Source: Ligula intestinalis | Taxonomy: Eukaryota; Platyhelminthes; Cestoda; Diphyllobothriidea; Diphyllobothriidae | Direction of reading: 5' to 3' | Assembly: GCA_036362985.1 (NCBI GenBank) | Contig: JAYGXS010000005.1 | Location: 26,469,094-26,533,093, forward strand | DNA: 64,000 bases | Shown: positions 30,506-42,285 of the stretch, one piece after another | How positions within the stretch are numbered: position 1 is the stretch's first letter | Layout: the number at the start of each line of letters is the position of its first letter | Position numbers and translations under genes: made by a program | The notes under the pieces: model-generated | Told to the model about the DNA's origin: nothing | Seen by the model: the letters and a program-made list of their open reading frames with translations, nothing else | Database searches by the model: none

Positions 30506-31650
30506 CCCGACGGATCCCAGGGCACTCATCACGACAGGCGTCTATCAGCATGACACAGCAGATGAGACTGACGAGGCAAGGCGCGAGTGCGCGACCCTGT
30601 TTAGCTCCATTCGACCGCCACACTGTCAGAAACGTGCGCCATCATCCCGTCGTCCAGCTGACACATCACGTGGATGAAACATGCGAGACAGCCGAATTTC
30701 TGCATGATTTTCGACAGTCCGTCGCGCTTTACCTTGTCAAAGGTTTTCATTTGATGCGCGTAGGTAGCATACAGGCCGGTTAGCATCTGTTATCACTTAT
30801 CCGGCAGCTGGCCTGCGGCGAAGATCCTATCAGTGGCACAGCGATGACAGCGGAAGCCGGAATGGCTTTTTGACAAGATTCCTCGTTTCAGATATAGCGA
30901 TTGAGGAGAACGCGGATGAATCTCTTTCCGTTGATGTTAGGCAACGAGATTCCTCTGCGATTGTCACAAAGTTGGTGGTTCCATTTTTTCTTGTCGAGGC
31001 GGACGATCGTGGTGTCTGTAAAAACCCTAGTGACTCGTCCTTGGCGTCCCATCTCCCGGAGGGGCTTTTTGAGGTTGTTCGTAAGTTGAGACCTACTGCA
31101 CTTGTAAATATCTGCAGGAGTCGCGCCTGATCTGGGTGCTTTCTCTTTGGAGAGTTGCCGAAGGGTTTGGATGGTTTCTTAGCGAGAGAACAGGAGATCA
31201 CGGTCGGCCTTGGTTTCCATTTGAGGCGGTCAGTCGATGACGGTATCGGAGGCGGTGATGTAGCGATTTGGGGACGCTTTTGAAATGCTCACCCCAGCGC
31301 TTAAGCATTTTTGTTCTCTCAGTTAATGGGGGTATTTCCGTCAGTGCCAAGAACAGGAGCGATTCATTTCGCTGCGACACCATGGACAACCTTGATCGCA
31401 GCGAAGAAGTTCTTCCATTCATTGCGGTCCGCGTAACCTTGGATCTTCTTGGGCTTGCAAGCCATTGAGGCGTCCGCATTTTCCACAGCTGTTGCCCAAT
31501 GTGGTGAAGTCGAAAGAGGATTGCTTGGTTTGCGTGCGTAGGGCTTTGTGCAGCCGGTTCTTTTCGGCAAGCAGAGTGCTGATGGTTATGTCGCCGTCGC
31601 GAAATGTGCTGGTCAAGTAGAGGCGGTGCTCTGCGCAAGTTCGCGGTAGG
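30500..31650 (-). pseudogene. LINE D linker and reverse transcriptase N-half
   Basis: Pieces include LLAEKNRLHKALRTQ (31419-31600), IQGYADRNEWKNFFAAIK (31364-31460), ERTKMLKRWGEHFKSV (31260-31330), RLLQIFTSA and a motif A region near 30730, and KIMQKFGCLACFIHVMCQLD (30650-30710). All are collinear with RTE-type LINEs but fall in different frames. Confidence 0.72.
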
Positions 31651-31652
31651 AG

Positions 31653-32070
31653 TGTAGTGGTTGCCGCCTGTCCTATGTCTGACTTTCCTCCCGTGATCTC
31701 AGTCTGTCTGGACCTCAAGGTCGTTGCGGTCGTTAGACTTACTGCCGCGAGACAGACTACCCACACGCTGTCCCACAACGGTGTCAAACAACATGCCGTC
31801 CAACCAATCACAGGCCGACCTAGCCAATTAACGCGCTCGCTCGCTCTCTCTCTCTCTCTGTCTTCTGTCCCGACTGCTCTCAAACAGTCACTTGGGACCC
31901 TGTCAATCTACTGAGCGGACGTGTCCTCCCAAGTCAGACTTCTTCCATTTATTCTCCTCTCCTTTGTGTACACAATAAACGCTTTACAAAACTCTGGCCT
32001 TTACGGACTTCTCTTCCGCACTAAGCAACCATGGTATGAAGATCGCAGTTGCTGGGCTTAATTAAAAGCT
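31653..32070 (+). mobile_element. Solo LTR inside LINE D (first)
   Basis: Begins TGTAGTGGTTGC, carries a CT run (31840-31862) and GTGTACACAATAAA near 31970 (poly(A) signal), then ATGGTATGAAGATCGCAG. It lies between LINE D residues GTSNTAW and RTCAEHRLYLTSTF. Confidence 0.74.
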
Positions 32071-32079
32071 CTCCAGGCA

Positions 32080-32740
32080 GTATTACTTGTGCCGACGCGA
32101 GCCTTGAAGTCACCAAGGACAAGTAACTTATCAGGCTTTGGCAGAATCTTCAGGGGGGTATGCAGATCCTCGTAGAATTTGTTATTTGTCTCGACGGAGC
32201 TGGTCATCAAGGAGCGTAGACGCTAAAAATGGCGGCCAATTTGTCTCCCCGGATAGATAAGAAGAGGCTCATCAAGCGCTCTTTAATGTCCTATGTCAGA
32301 CAGAGTAGGCGTCCCAAGATGTTGGTCAGGCGAAGCCAGCGTCGCGTCACTCTGTTCTTCGGTGGCCGCTCCAGAAGAAGATGTAACTGGCACCTAACTC
32401 CTCCAGTCAGCTTTAGTAGGAGAACCGGGCTTCACTGAGAACGTCGATGTCCATCTTGCAGCGCACCAGTTCTTGCGTTCATCGGATTGTCTAAAAGGGA
32501 ACGAATATTCCAGGCTTTTATTGTGAACGGTCTCATCCTAGCCTCCCGAAAAGTTCGGTAGGGTGGATGAGGTTGGCGACGGGTACCGTTGCTCATTTTT
32601 GTGTTTCGATCGCATATTCTGCGATCTTTGGGCCACGACCGACTGCAGAAGACCTGACACCAAGCACTTCTCTAGTCTCTTGCGCCGCGAGGAGACAAGT
32701 AATGCTGGCCCAAAATAGGGCTGCTTAGACATCACAGACG
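32080..32740 (-). pseudogene. LINE D APE endonuclease
   Basis: Read on the minus strand: IKERLMSLFLSIRGDKLAAI near 32230-32290, then [13 protein letters not shown] at 32091-32130 with the GDF catalytic block. The N-terminal part (32538-32735) is less clear. Frameshifts and in-frame stops are present. Confidence 0.7.
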
Positions 32741-32759
32741 GCTATCGAACTCCACTAGG

Positions 32760-33435
32760 GGTCGAAAGTTGATTTCTGATAAGAAGACTACCCGAGGTAA
32801 CCTAAGTCTTCTACAGGATTGCATGTCACCATCTCCGTAGGACTTTCAAAAGCGGAGATAGGTGAGAAACAGAGGGGTGGAGTAGTCGTATCAGGTGTGA
32901 GGATGCACAACACCGGAGGCCCTCACCTGGTTTAGCCCACTAGTCGAGGCCGTTAGACAGAGCCTAGTTTCAATGGATAAAGGGCGAGGTTATATCGAGG
33001 GGTTGGATATTTTCCTATCTAGAGTAATTAACTACTTACAAATCTTCAGTAGGTTGAATTACCTATAATCTTTCGCTTTCTACACAACACCCATCGATCC
33101 AGCTGAGATTTTTAGCTGATGGCTTTGAACTGCAGAGCGGTTCTTCGAAGGCAACCACACCCCATAATTGCTATAATCAGCAAACTAAGAAAAGTTGGCC
33201 TGTTGAACTAACCACGGGAATTATAGCTTTCTTACAATTTTTAAGTAAGGTGATTTACATAATCTCGCCACTTTTGTTCTTCCTTAAACATTTTCCTAGT
33301 TGGTGTTGGTGATACCACTGGAAAATGTCTCTCTGTTACCTCGCCCGAGGCTTGGGCACACTCCCCCTCCATATACGCGTTCGCCGTTGGTCGGGCGGGG
33401 GGTTAGCTATGATATTAAAGCTCATTCAGTGTCTC
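32760..33435. other. Spacer without recognised gene
   Basis: Some GC-rich sequence near 33340-33410 may belong to an LTR-element leader, but nothing is certain. Confidence 0.3.
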
Positions 33436-33865
33436 TGTAGCGGTCTCTACCGTCCCACCTTCTCTATTGCTTTGTCTGGCGTCATTGTTCATTGCCAGCT
33501 GCTTCAAGGTCAACCAATACCTCAGTCAGTGCTTCCAGTCGCGCTGACCTGCAGAGACTTGACCTACTTCCACTCGGACACACACAGGTGTGTCTGGGTT
33601 CTCGCGGCCGCCAAGCACCACTCAAACAAGTCCCTTATTCCCCACGCTCGGCCACAGACGTCACTTAGGACCATGGCACTCCAGCGGAATGCCGTGTGCT
33701 CCGAAGTCCAACTTCTCTACATCTATTCTACGTTCCTTTGTGTACACAATAAACTATCCATTCTACTCTGGCCTTCCAAGACTTCTCCAATCTCCTTAGG
33801 AACCGGGCCTGGAAGATTGTAGGTGTTTGGGTTAACCATCTTAGCCTTACCTCCTATATCTCCTC
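33436..33865 (+). mobile_element. Solo LTR, subfamily shared with 38496
   Basis: Starts TGTAGCGGTCTCTACCGTCC. It contains GTGTACACAATAAA (33738-33751) and ends with GGGCCTGGAAGATTGTAG and TTAACC. The first 150 bases match the minus-strand LTR ending at 38496, so these two are one subfamily. Confidence 0.74.
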
Positions 33866-34154
33866 CCAAGGTTTGAGTACGCGACCCAAATTGCTATCGT
33901 AACGTTTTTATTTAACAAAATTATTGGGATCTAATTTGTTCCCTGACATGCCCCGGCCGTTCTCTCCCCAAAAATCAGGTGTACGTTAGCCCGCGGGGCG
34001 CGCTTCACACTTTCCCCAGACGAACCCACGATATAATCCTACCGTTTGTTGTGATAAGAGACTTGCGCAGCACCTACCGCACTCACTCTCCCCTCCAACT
34101 TGCCATGCTGTCATCATAGAGTCAAGAAGTCTGGGGAGATAAGGTGTTTCCCAC

Positions 34155-34650
34155 AGGGTTAAGGGAGTAAAGCCCTAGCAACTACGAGCTTCATGCCATG
34201 GTTGCTTAGTGGAGAGTACGGTGGGGAGCCCAGATTGTTAGGAACAGTATATCCTGTACACACAGGAACGAAGAATAATAGGGAAGAAGATTGGCTACGG
34301 AGAGCATGACTTTCCACTAGAGCGGCGTGATATGAAGTGCGGCATAGTTGCAGGAAATCTCCGTGGCCCAGACAGCAAGCGTTCACGCGTGCAGGCTTGC
34401 TATTCGTCGCCGGTCCAGAAGGCATCTATGTGGCGACTGTGAGTGGCTGTTCCCAGGCGTCAAGATCAACGGCTGCGGGACTTCAGAAAAGTTCTCTTCG
34501 ACGTGAGCTAGTCACAACAGGGCAGTGGTTGAAAGAACGGAACAATCCATTCGTGCATGCCACGCACGCCTCCTCCGCGTACAGTAGTTTAGGATTTAGC
34601 AAGAACACAGGGTCCGCACAGATCTCAACTGAGTGGAAGTGCCATACGGG
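34155..34650 (-). mobile_element. Solo-LTR-like repeat, minus strand
   Basis: Reverse complement contains CTAAGCAACCATGGCATGAAG and a TGTGTACAGGATATA block, matching the right half of the plus-strand LTRs (closest to 31960-32060). The start is not clear. Confidence 0.6.
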
Positions 34651-34799
34651 CCACGTGAAGAAGGGAGCATCGTAGTTGGGCTCTCTGTGCTAGGAGGAAA
34701 ACTGCCTTACTGTTTCAATTGAAAGTATTCCTAACCACTGCATTAAGCGCACTGTCATAGACGCAGGGGCGTCAGATTTTTATAATGGGCAATATGTGC

Positions 34800-35550
34800 T
34801 CTTAGTGACTCCACCTCCAGCGAGATGCCAGGCATCAAGTCACAGTCGCGGCCGTTTGGCTCTCGCGGCGGCCACTAACACGTGCCCACACTCAGGCTGA
34901 CCCAGTCCGTTTGGCCCATCACCTTCATGGCTGACTCACAAAAGACCTTACTGCAATGACTGTCTGCGCTCTAATTCTTCGGACCCGGTGTCCTAGCGGC
35001 CGGACTGCACGCATCCGCCAGTCCACTTCTTCCTACTTTCTCTTCACTGCTTGTTTACAGAATAAATTATTCCTTCTAATCTGGCGTCCCACTTCTTCTC
35101 CTGCGGCAGCCTGAATTTGGTAGTGCTGCACGCAGTCACCCCTCCTTATTCTGCCTTACCGTTGTCTACTCGCGCGCCCAGCGCTGTATCACCTTCTTAC
35201 CTCTGCCCGCTCTTGCACTTTCGCGCCCCCGCTCTCACCGCGCGTACGCCGAAGCTAATTGATTCCTTGCGAACTCTGACGTCATACCCCAACACTTTCC
35301 TGATTGGCTGATGACCAGACGGCTTCGCTAAACCCGCGGACATAGACACATTATTACACCTACGCAGCTGGACTTGCCGACAATTATTACGGTTGTGCTC
35401 ATTCCTTCAATATTATCCCTTTTAACACTTTTGCGTGTTACGTCCTCATTATTTTGGGATAATACTCGCTAGGAGCTTCGTTACTTAGGCCGGACGTCGA
35501 AACCTCACACTCCTACCGCAAGGCACCAGGCCTAGAGTTCGTAGTGCCGA
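34800..35550 (+). mobile_element. Two diverged LTR-like repeats
   Basis: The first (about 34800-35140) has TTTACAGAATAAATTATTCC near 35054 and a GGCAGCCTGAATTTGG block in place of the usual end motif. The second (to about 35550) ends AGGCACCAGGCCTAGAGTTCG. Both look like old members of the LTR family. Boundaries are guesses. Confidence 0.45.
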
Positions 35551-35754
35551 TATGAAATATGCTAAATGCCATCGCCCGCACTCTCCTTTTCCCTCCCCAA
35601 ACACCCTTTGAGCATCCGAGACGCTCTGATGCCAAAATTGGACCCAAAAGACTGGCACAACACATCCGGATTTCACATAAAAGCGACTGGGCGACTCGAG
35701 TCTCATATGGGCACGAGCGCCGTCTAGGTCAGCTTAAGAAGGAACAATCGAGTC

Positions 35755-36160
35755 TGTAGCGGCCATCTAGTCTCACTTGGGAACTCATGGTCAGCTGCGT
35801 ACGCTGACTCATAGTTTTTACGGCTGTAATCGTAAGTGCCCGCAATCCACCCTGAACGCGATTGTTCGATCCACCGCCAATGCCGCCCACACTGGCGGCA
35901 AATCAGTGTCCCCCATTTCCTGATTGGCTGGTGGAACAAAGCATATCCCGAGCTTCTTGGAATCCCACGCGCTCACTTCTTATCAGACTCAGTGCCTGTG
36001 GCCGGCGGTTGCTCGCTCGTCTGACAGTCAAACCCCTCTTCTCCATACTTTCTGTACAAAATAAACTGTTCCTACCACTCTGGCCTCCCATCTATTCTCT
36101 TCTTCTAGGGAGCCAGTCCTGAAGGTCGCAGTTGTTAGGGTTTAACATACTTAACCCCCT
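35755..36160 (+). mobile_element. Solo LTR
   Basis: Begins TGTAGCGGCC, has TGTACAAAATAAAC near 36051 (poly(A) signal), then GAGCCAGTCCTGAAGGTCG and GGGTTTAACA. Length about 405 bp, as for the other copies. Confidence 0.68.
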
Positions 36161-36164
36161 CTAA

Positions 36165-36831
36165 TAATTCTGTCTCAGTCAACCAATTGGCCCCTCTACA
36201 CACAAGCCACAATGGTTTGACTGCATGGTCTGTTTTGTTCCGCCAAGGCCAGAAATTGCAGCGCACGATTAGAGCTTTAAGCGCGTTTAAAGCAGTGGGG
36301 TCACAGTCCGTAGAGTTGGCGTCACTCAACCCTCCCCCTGCCACACACTGTTCTGGTGATAAATAAACGGATTCAGGCATCGGACGCAATTGGCTGGCAG
36401 AACTCAACAGCCTGCTACGCGTGCCCCACACGACCTGGTACCGAAGAGGAGGGGGGAGTAATAAGAAGAGGAGCGGAATGACCGGTTATAAGGACATGTC
36501 GAAAGGAGAGATAGTCGACTACAGATGGTTCCCCAAGTCAAGAAATCAGTAAGACTAAATAGGTACGACAGTATACTGTGAAAAGGAACTAACAAAGGGC
36601 TCTGCAGAAACCGGCTGCGCACAGGGAATAAGCCAGTTGACGTGTGTCTGGTCTGGTCATCTGCGCGTAGCTTACAGGACCTGGGGGCGCCCGCCAGCCA
36701 ATCAGCAGAAGGTGCATAGGTCGCAAGAAAAAGGGCCAGATATCAAGGCGACCTTGAGGCATGTCGCGATCGCGACACCTGCGTGGTTCGGGCAATGACA
36801 TGATGAGTCATGAAGAATGCTTCGGGGACTT
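36165..36831. other. Unclassified sequence between LTRs
   Basis: No gene or repeat I can name. It may include internal Gypsy sequence too decayed to read. Confidence 0.3.
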
Positions 36832-37310
36832 TGTGGGAGCCTGCCTCGCTGACTCACGCTGGCTTCGCTGCCAAAAGCCGCGCAAGTTCAGTCTCTACGC
36901 GCGCTGGCTAAACTCCTACGCACTGTGTCTGCCTTTGTTTGCTGCGCACTCGGCAACCATCGCGCGAGACAGGGACTCCCCCACTGGTCTCTGTCCTTGG
37001 CGTTCACCAATCACCATCAAGGCCATCAGATAGACAAAAGTCTTCGGTGACTGACGTTTGAGTTACTCAGCCTTCCGCCTCGGCTCGAGACGGACGCGAC
37101 ACTGCAGTGCTCTCTCATGGTCCTGATGGTCGAACTCAACGCCAGGCCGAGTCGACCACCTTTCTACTGACATTTCTCCTACTAGTTCTGTACCAAATAT
37201 AACCTTCTCCTACTCTGGTTCTCCAAGATTTCTCTATTATCTCCTAAGGAACCGGGCCTGGAAGATCGCAGTAGCTAGGCTTCAACCTCCGTAGCCTTAA
37301 CAACTTTTGC
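36832..37310 (+). mobile_element. Solo LTR
   Basis: Starts TGTGGGAGCC, similar to the copy at 9608 (TGTAGGAGCC). Contains AATCACCATCAAGG (also at 29350), TGTACCAAATATAACC in the poly(A) area and GGGCCTGGAAGATCGCAG at 37254-37271. Confidence 0.68.
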
Positions 37311-37394
37311 GATAACTTGGCCGTGAGAGCGAGGGTAGCAGAGAGTCACGTGTGGGCCTGCAGCCGCGCGTGCGATAAAAGTGTCAGCGCAAGA

Positions 37395-38100
37395 CTAATC
37401 ATAGAACTGCCACAGTATCCAATGGCTAGACAGAAGGCGGCGTAAGAAAAACGGCGATGGAGGAAATACAAAAGTATAAAAATGATGAGGATCAAGTTGG
37501 TCAGGAAAGATAACGTGGCGTCCACTGCGGGTAATGTATGCAGGAGGCGCAGGACCAGAGTGGCTTGTAACGGGAATGTTGGAGGTTAATGCGGAAGGAG
37601 AAACTGTCGATGGCCGTGGATATAATGGAAGAGATAGCATAAGGGACGGAGGAATAGAGGGTCGGGGAGTGGAAAAAACGAAACCAGAGGGCTCGTCCGG
37701 TGGAATGTCCGGAACAGCGGTTTTGATGTGGTCCATGCTCATGACTTCCTCTCTTGTTCCGCAAAGGAGCGGAAAGTCTTCTCCCCGTGAGAGACAACCA
37801 CGGGGGGGGGTTCCAGCGGTCTGCGAATTCGATCACATCGTAAAAAGAGGTGAGAGCATGTCGCCAAGTCTTTTTCGAGGTAAGACTGGGAGACAGCAGG
37901 CCTTGCTGGAATCGGGGACAGCGTCCGCAGAAACTGCCGGAGGCGATGCAGGAGGTTGGCATGATCCTTGACTGCACCTAGAGGGATTGATGAGATCAGC
38001 TCACCGGGAAGTCGGACAGGGGCGCCGAACACCTGTTCAGCGGCGGAACAGTCAAGATCCGGCTTGAAGGAGGAACAGATGGCCAGCAAGACCAAGGGAA
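37395..38100 (-). pseudogene. Gypsy-type polyprotein C-terminus (integrase tail)
   Basis: Two adjoining frames (37739-38095 and 37395-37742). The first has SSFKPDLDCSAAEQVFGAPV and LPGELI, then YLEKDLATCSHLFLRCDRI, the C-terminal integrase region of flatworm Ty3/Gypsy elements. The second gives a Pro/Ser-rich stretch and then YITRSGRHVIFPDQL, the usual polyprotein end. A one- or two-base shift near 37740 separates them. The minus-strand LTR starts only about 40 bp away on the wrong side for an intact element, so most of the internal region has been deleted. Confidence 0.78.
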
Positions 38101-38134
38101 GGCGGTCCGTCCGGACGGGATCTTCAGACCATGG

Positions 38135-38496
38135 TACCTAAGTAGAGAAGACTTGGGAAGGCCAGAGTAGAAGGAACAGTATACTGTGTACACAGAGGAA
38201 GGAAGCATAGAAGGAAAGAGATCAACTACGGAGAGCACATCATTCCGCTGGGGTGATACGAAGTGATGCCTGGCGGCCGAAGGTGGGGAAAAATGAAATG
38301 TTCGAATGGTGTTTGGACAGCCGCGAGAACCTAGGCGAACGTGTGTGTGTGTGTCCGAGTGGAAGTAGGCAAAGTCTCTGCAGGTCAGCGCGTCTGTAAG
38401 CGCTGACTGAGGAATTGGATGACCTTGAGGCAGCTGACTTTGAACAATGACGCCGGATAAAGCAATGGAGGGTGTCGGACGGCAGAGACCACTACA
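38135..38496 (-). mobile_element. LTR on minus strand next to the Gypsy fragment
   Basis: Its reverse complement starts TGTAGTGGTCTCTGCCGTCC and ends near GTACCATGGTCTGAAGATC. It contains TGTGTACACAGTATACTG and a GT run (38344-38355). Subfamily partner of 33436-33865. Being in the same orientation as the integrase piece it may be the left LTR of that element. Confidence 0.7.
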
Positions 38497-39330
38497 GACA
38501 CATGATACCACATACTCTTATCTGATTTAGCTCGCCGATCAAGGCGGGTACGTGGGTGTGACCATTGCCCAGAGCTGGTTTGCAGCCAAGGGTCAAGGTT
38601 GTGACCTGGCGTATTTTCACTGGACGCCTCTAAACGCCTTCATTCAACTATAATCCGCTCAAACATCTGCCATCGTAAATGCCCAGCTGCAGTGCACGCA
38701 TGATCCGAACCGGCTACTGTCCCCGCCTCTCTCGGGCTGTCTAGGTAGTTGTTTGATTGGTCAATTGCGAACCAGTGCTTGGCCGCCAGTCCGCGGCCCC
38801 GACTGCCTTATATGGAAATGTGAAGCCAAGTTGGTGATGTGTGTTTTATTCCAAGCTGAGCATGGACTCCATGTTCATAGAGAGGGGCTGATCGATGATC
38901 GGTCAGACCTCTCCCTTGCGCCATCTGTTCGGTGTCAGTAGACATGCGTATACTTTCAGCTGTAGTTTTGGTGGATGTCTGGTTGGCTGATAATGACGTT
39001 ACCAAGTCTTCTTCTTCTCTCCCAGGATAGCTAACTTATCTCTCTATTTCAAACCTCCATTTTCAATTAGGGCGGTTGATATGCTACTTATTCTCTATCA
39101 TATCCGAATGTCGGTCTTTTAATGCAAACTGCACTCGGTAACACAAAAGTAGTATGCACTGTTATGAGGATTTTTTATGTTGCTGCAAATTCAACTATTC
39201 AGAAGACGAGCATACACGCCCTTTCAATAAATTCTCCCCAAAGAACAGAATTTGAGCCATAATTCAACCGTAAATCTAGCGCGCAGTCCACGTGAAGTGT
39301 CCTGGACATGAAAATGGCAGTTTTATTTTC
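38497..39330. other. Spacer without recognised gene
   Basis: No convincing feature. Confidence 0.3.
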
Positions 39331-40450
39331 CAGGGTCTATCGCAGTTGACTGGGTCGAAGGCCTTTGTTAAATCACCACACCTCTGAATTTCTCCTGCAC
39401 CTGGAGGACTGTGAAGTTCATGCCAACGATATCACGGCTCCTAAAAAATCCATGTAGATTTTCTGAGAAACGTCTCCACTTCAGATGTGCGTTTAGGCTG
39501 TTGAGAAAGGCGCCAGTGAAGCTGTATCCTTTGATATTAAGTAACGAGATCCCGGTGTGACCTTCGCAAAATAAATAGTTCTAATTGATCTTTAATCTGT
39601 GGATGGCGGTTGCGTTTTCAAACTCCGGAGGGACTGGTATTTTTGAAGAAAAGTTAGGAAAGAGTGAGGACAGCTTGTCCATTCGCCGAGGGCTGACATA
39701 CTTGAAGACTTTGGCCGGGACGACGTCAGCCCCTGGTGCTTTCCTGCTGGAAGGCTTGTATAAAATCTCGATCATTTCCGAAAAACGGAAGGACCTGATT
39801 ATTTTTCATTTTCATTTAGGTGGAACCAACTAATAGCGGTATCAAAGATTCTAGACAGCAGATGGAGGCCGATTCTGAGGTACTCGACCTAGCGCTTTAG
39901 AATTAACATTTCTTCATTTGGAGTCTTGCTCCACCGGAAATCCGCAATGACACGGTTGCATTGGTTATGGGGCCGTAAACCGTTTGGAATGAGGCGAAAT
40001 AGTTCATCCATTGATTTTCGTCCTCGTATTATTAGATTCGATCAGCTTTCTTATTCATCCACATATTCAACATTGCCAGCAACCATTGCTGCGCTAGACG
40101 GCGAAATCTAAGTTAGGCCGCTTTGCTGCTATACGCGAACAGACGAATTCTACGCAGCGGCCGAGAAGGAGAAAATGCGATCGCTCGGGCAAGAAGTCTA
40201 TTGGTCTGATGTTTCGCATTCTTTCTCGTACCCATCATCGGGGAAAACACACTGGTGCCCCTATCACTCTTATTTGCGGTTGTATCCCATGATGAGTTCA
40301 AATGAGAATCCAAAACGAAGACAAATAAAGTTCCTGTTCCACCAGTGGTGCCTTCTCGAGTTCAGTAAGCTTTATGGTTTATATCGGTGAGGCCGTTGAG
40401 ATAGGCTTTGTGCAGCCTGTTTTTCTGTCGTTGGCTCCCAACTCATTGGG
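39330..40450 (-). mobile_element. RTE-type LINE fragment (LINE E)
   Basis: Minus strand, in order: RKNRLHKAYLNGLT-like sequence near 40400, SSRKAPGADVVPAKVFKY (39700-39760), VPPEFENATAIHRLK (39584-39630) and GFFRSRDIVG-like sequence near 39440. This is the same protein region as LINE D but a different, diverged family. It is full of frame breaks. Confidence 0.66.
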
Positions 40451-41285
40451 CTGGCGATGGCATGTGCAGCCCAATACACCCATGGTGGTGCAGCTATCTG
40501 AGTTTAGTAGTCGATACCAACATACCTCAGCAGTGGCGTCGTCGCCTGAAGACTTGAAAAAGGATCCTCCTTTGAGGTAAGAGAAAATATAACATGCTTT
40601 ACTCCTTCAAATGGATTCTCTTCCTTACGCTTTCAAACCCTAGTTTTTTTAATTAGCTGCCACTGCTATTTCTTCCCCTTACTACAAGGATGATTTCCGT
40701 GGTGTTTAATGTCATCTGCTCATTTTGGTCCCAAGCAATAAGTTAACGATCTCAGTAATGTCCTCTGTGCTCGCAATCCACTGCTGGTCTGGCCGACCAC
40801 CAAAGGAGTATCCTTGTTGCACCTCCCTGGGCTTTAATAAGCATACTTGCTTGAAAATTATAAGGGCTCTGATCGATCATGATGAGCAACTCCTGCGTCG
40901 TCACACTGACAGTATTATGATCCTATCTAGAGCGAAGCACCTCAACCATTTCAAGAATTATTTGCAAGGAGAAAAATCTTAAACCCCTCTATACACTTAC
41001 CTGCAGGGAGGTCCTATCACACATGCGCATTTATCTACCCACAGACGACGTTTTAATCCTTGGAATCTAATCAAATTACATATGTTTTGTTTATTCAATG
41101 AAATTTGAAGGAGGGATTTTTCAGCGATCGCGAATGATTTACAGATCAGTGTGCTGCGTTCATAATCACAAACGGAACACTACACAGTGTGTTCATAATT
41201 ACCCTGAAATTCCCTCGCAATGTACAGTTTTTTTAAGTTACCACGAAGAAACTCTAATGGGTACATAATAAATCAATTTATTATT
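40451..41285. other. Spacer without recognised gene
   Basis: Nothing supported. Confidence 0.3.
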
Positions 41286-41425
41286 TTGTTTATAACTCCA
41301 ATGACATAGAGTGAGCCGTTGCTCTGGATTCCACACTGCCAAATCTTTCGTAAGGATAGCCACTGCAGTACGCTATCAAATGCCTTCAGGAAATCCGCAA
41401 AGATCAAAACGACTAGACGGCCCCA
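41286..41425 (-). pseudogene. Reverse transcriptase scrap
   Basis: About 45 codons on the minus strand reading FADFLKAFDSV then LRKIWQCGI, i.e. motif A of a CR1-type reverse transcriptase. Flanks do not continue the LINE. Confidence 0.55.
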
Positions 41426-42100
41426 GCAAATTGGTTTTACCTATTTTCCCTGCAGACAGAACCGCTCATAAAACAGGATTTGCCACTGTGCAGGCCAGGC
41501 TAGTTGGCCAAGAAAAGGGAAGCGTACGTACGGTGAGCGTTCGTCAATTAATATCAATAATTTCGACGAAACTATTTTGGCGAGCTTCACTTGACTCACC
41601 TCTTTTCTTATGTATTATCTTCCAGTTGAATCTTCTGTGAATTTTGTTGATGTTATGTGTGGAGGAGAGGCGGAGAATTTAATTTAATTTAAATTACGGA
41701 ATGAATCTAGCCAAAGCCGATGCGCTAGTTTAGTCATCTGTCTTAAGTACGGCATCCTGGGACCTCATCACTGGAATCACGTCACAAAATATTTGTGTAT
41801 TACTTGTACAACCATATAGGATCCCAAGTTGCTCAACAACTTTTTTGCACTAATTTCAGCTTTTAAGTCGTTTGAAGTCACTTATTCTCCCATTTACAGT
41901 TATCCCGGGATATCTGTACGAATCTGCAGGGATCCCGTGAACAACGGCCGTTGTCCACTGGATTTATGCACATGCTCGGTAATCCCAGTCAAGTGGAAGT
42001 GCATTGACGTCTTATTAGTTCTTCCAGAGAGGATGTGCAGTTTGTTGTTAATCCATAGTGAATGGTTATTTGTTTTCTTTCAGTAAAGGGGACGACTTAA
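41426..42100. other. AT-rich spacer
   Basis: A short AATTT repeat lies at 41677-41695. No gene seen. Confidence 0.3.
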
Positions 42101-42200
42101 TAATAATAATATTTTATTATGCCAGTTTACAGGCAATTGTAAAGAGTTGGTAATGCACCTCTTGGGAGCCTTCCAACACCTCGAAGACCGGAAAAACCTA

Positions 42201-42285
42201 AAACAAACTCCCTATGTTGCAGCCAGTATTGGTTTTGTTTCAGGTTTTTGTTTTGTCAATACTGGGCGAGATAGGGAGTTTGTTT
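42201..42285 (-). other. Perfect hairpin in the LINE A 3' UTR
   Basis: Arms AAACAAACTCCCTAT (42201-42215) and ATAGGGAGTTTGTTT (42271-42285) pair perfectly over 15 bp. Inside them CCAGTATTG (42223-42231) and CAATACTGG (42257-42265) pair over 9 bp around a 25-nt loop. The shape resembles a miRNA precursor or a LINE 3' UTR recognition stem. Confidence 0.7.

Larger units (their letters stand above)
26930..32760 (-). mobile_element. LINE D, RTE-type LINE broken by LTR insertions
   Basis: On the minus strand, pieces occur in the correct order: endonuclease (32735-32080), linker and reverse transcriptase (31640-28280), the RWSGHLGRMEDERLPK segment (near 27900) and C2H2 finger-like tails (27514-26936). 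Three LTRs at 29175, 30058 and 31653 split it. Frameshifts and stops are frequent, so it is dead. The extent of the tail below 26930 is unclear. Confidence 0.8.

Noticed and set aside
31419..31883. A 154-codon minus-strand protein
   Set aside because: Its first half is LTR sequence read backward and only the second half is LINE D; the fusion is an insertion artefact.
33325..33822. A 165-codon plus-strand protein
   Set aside because: It runs through a solo LTR including its poly(A) signal; a similar frame occurs in the related LTR at 38 kb for the same reason.
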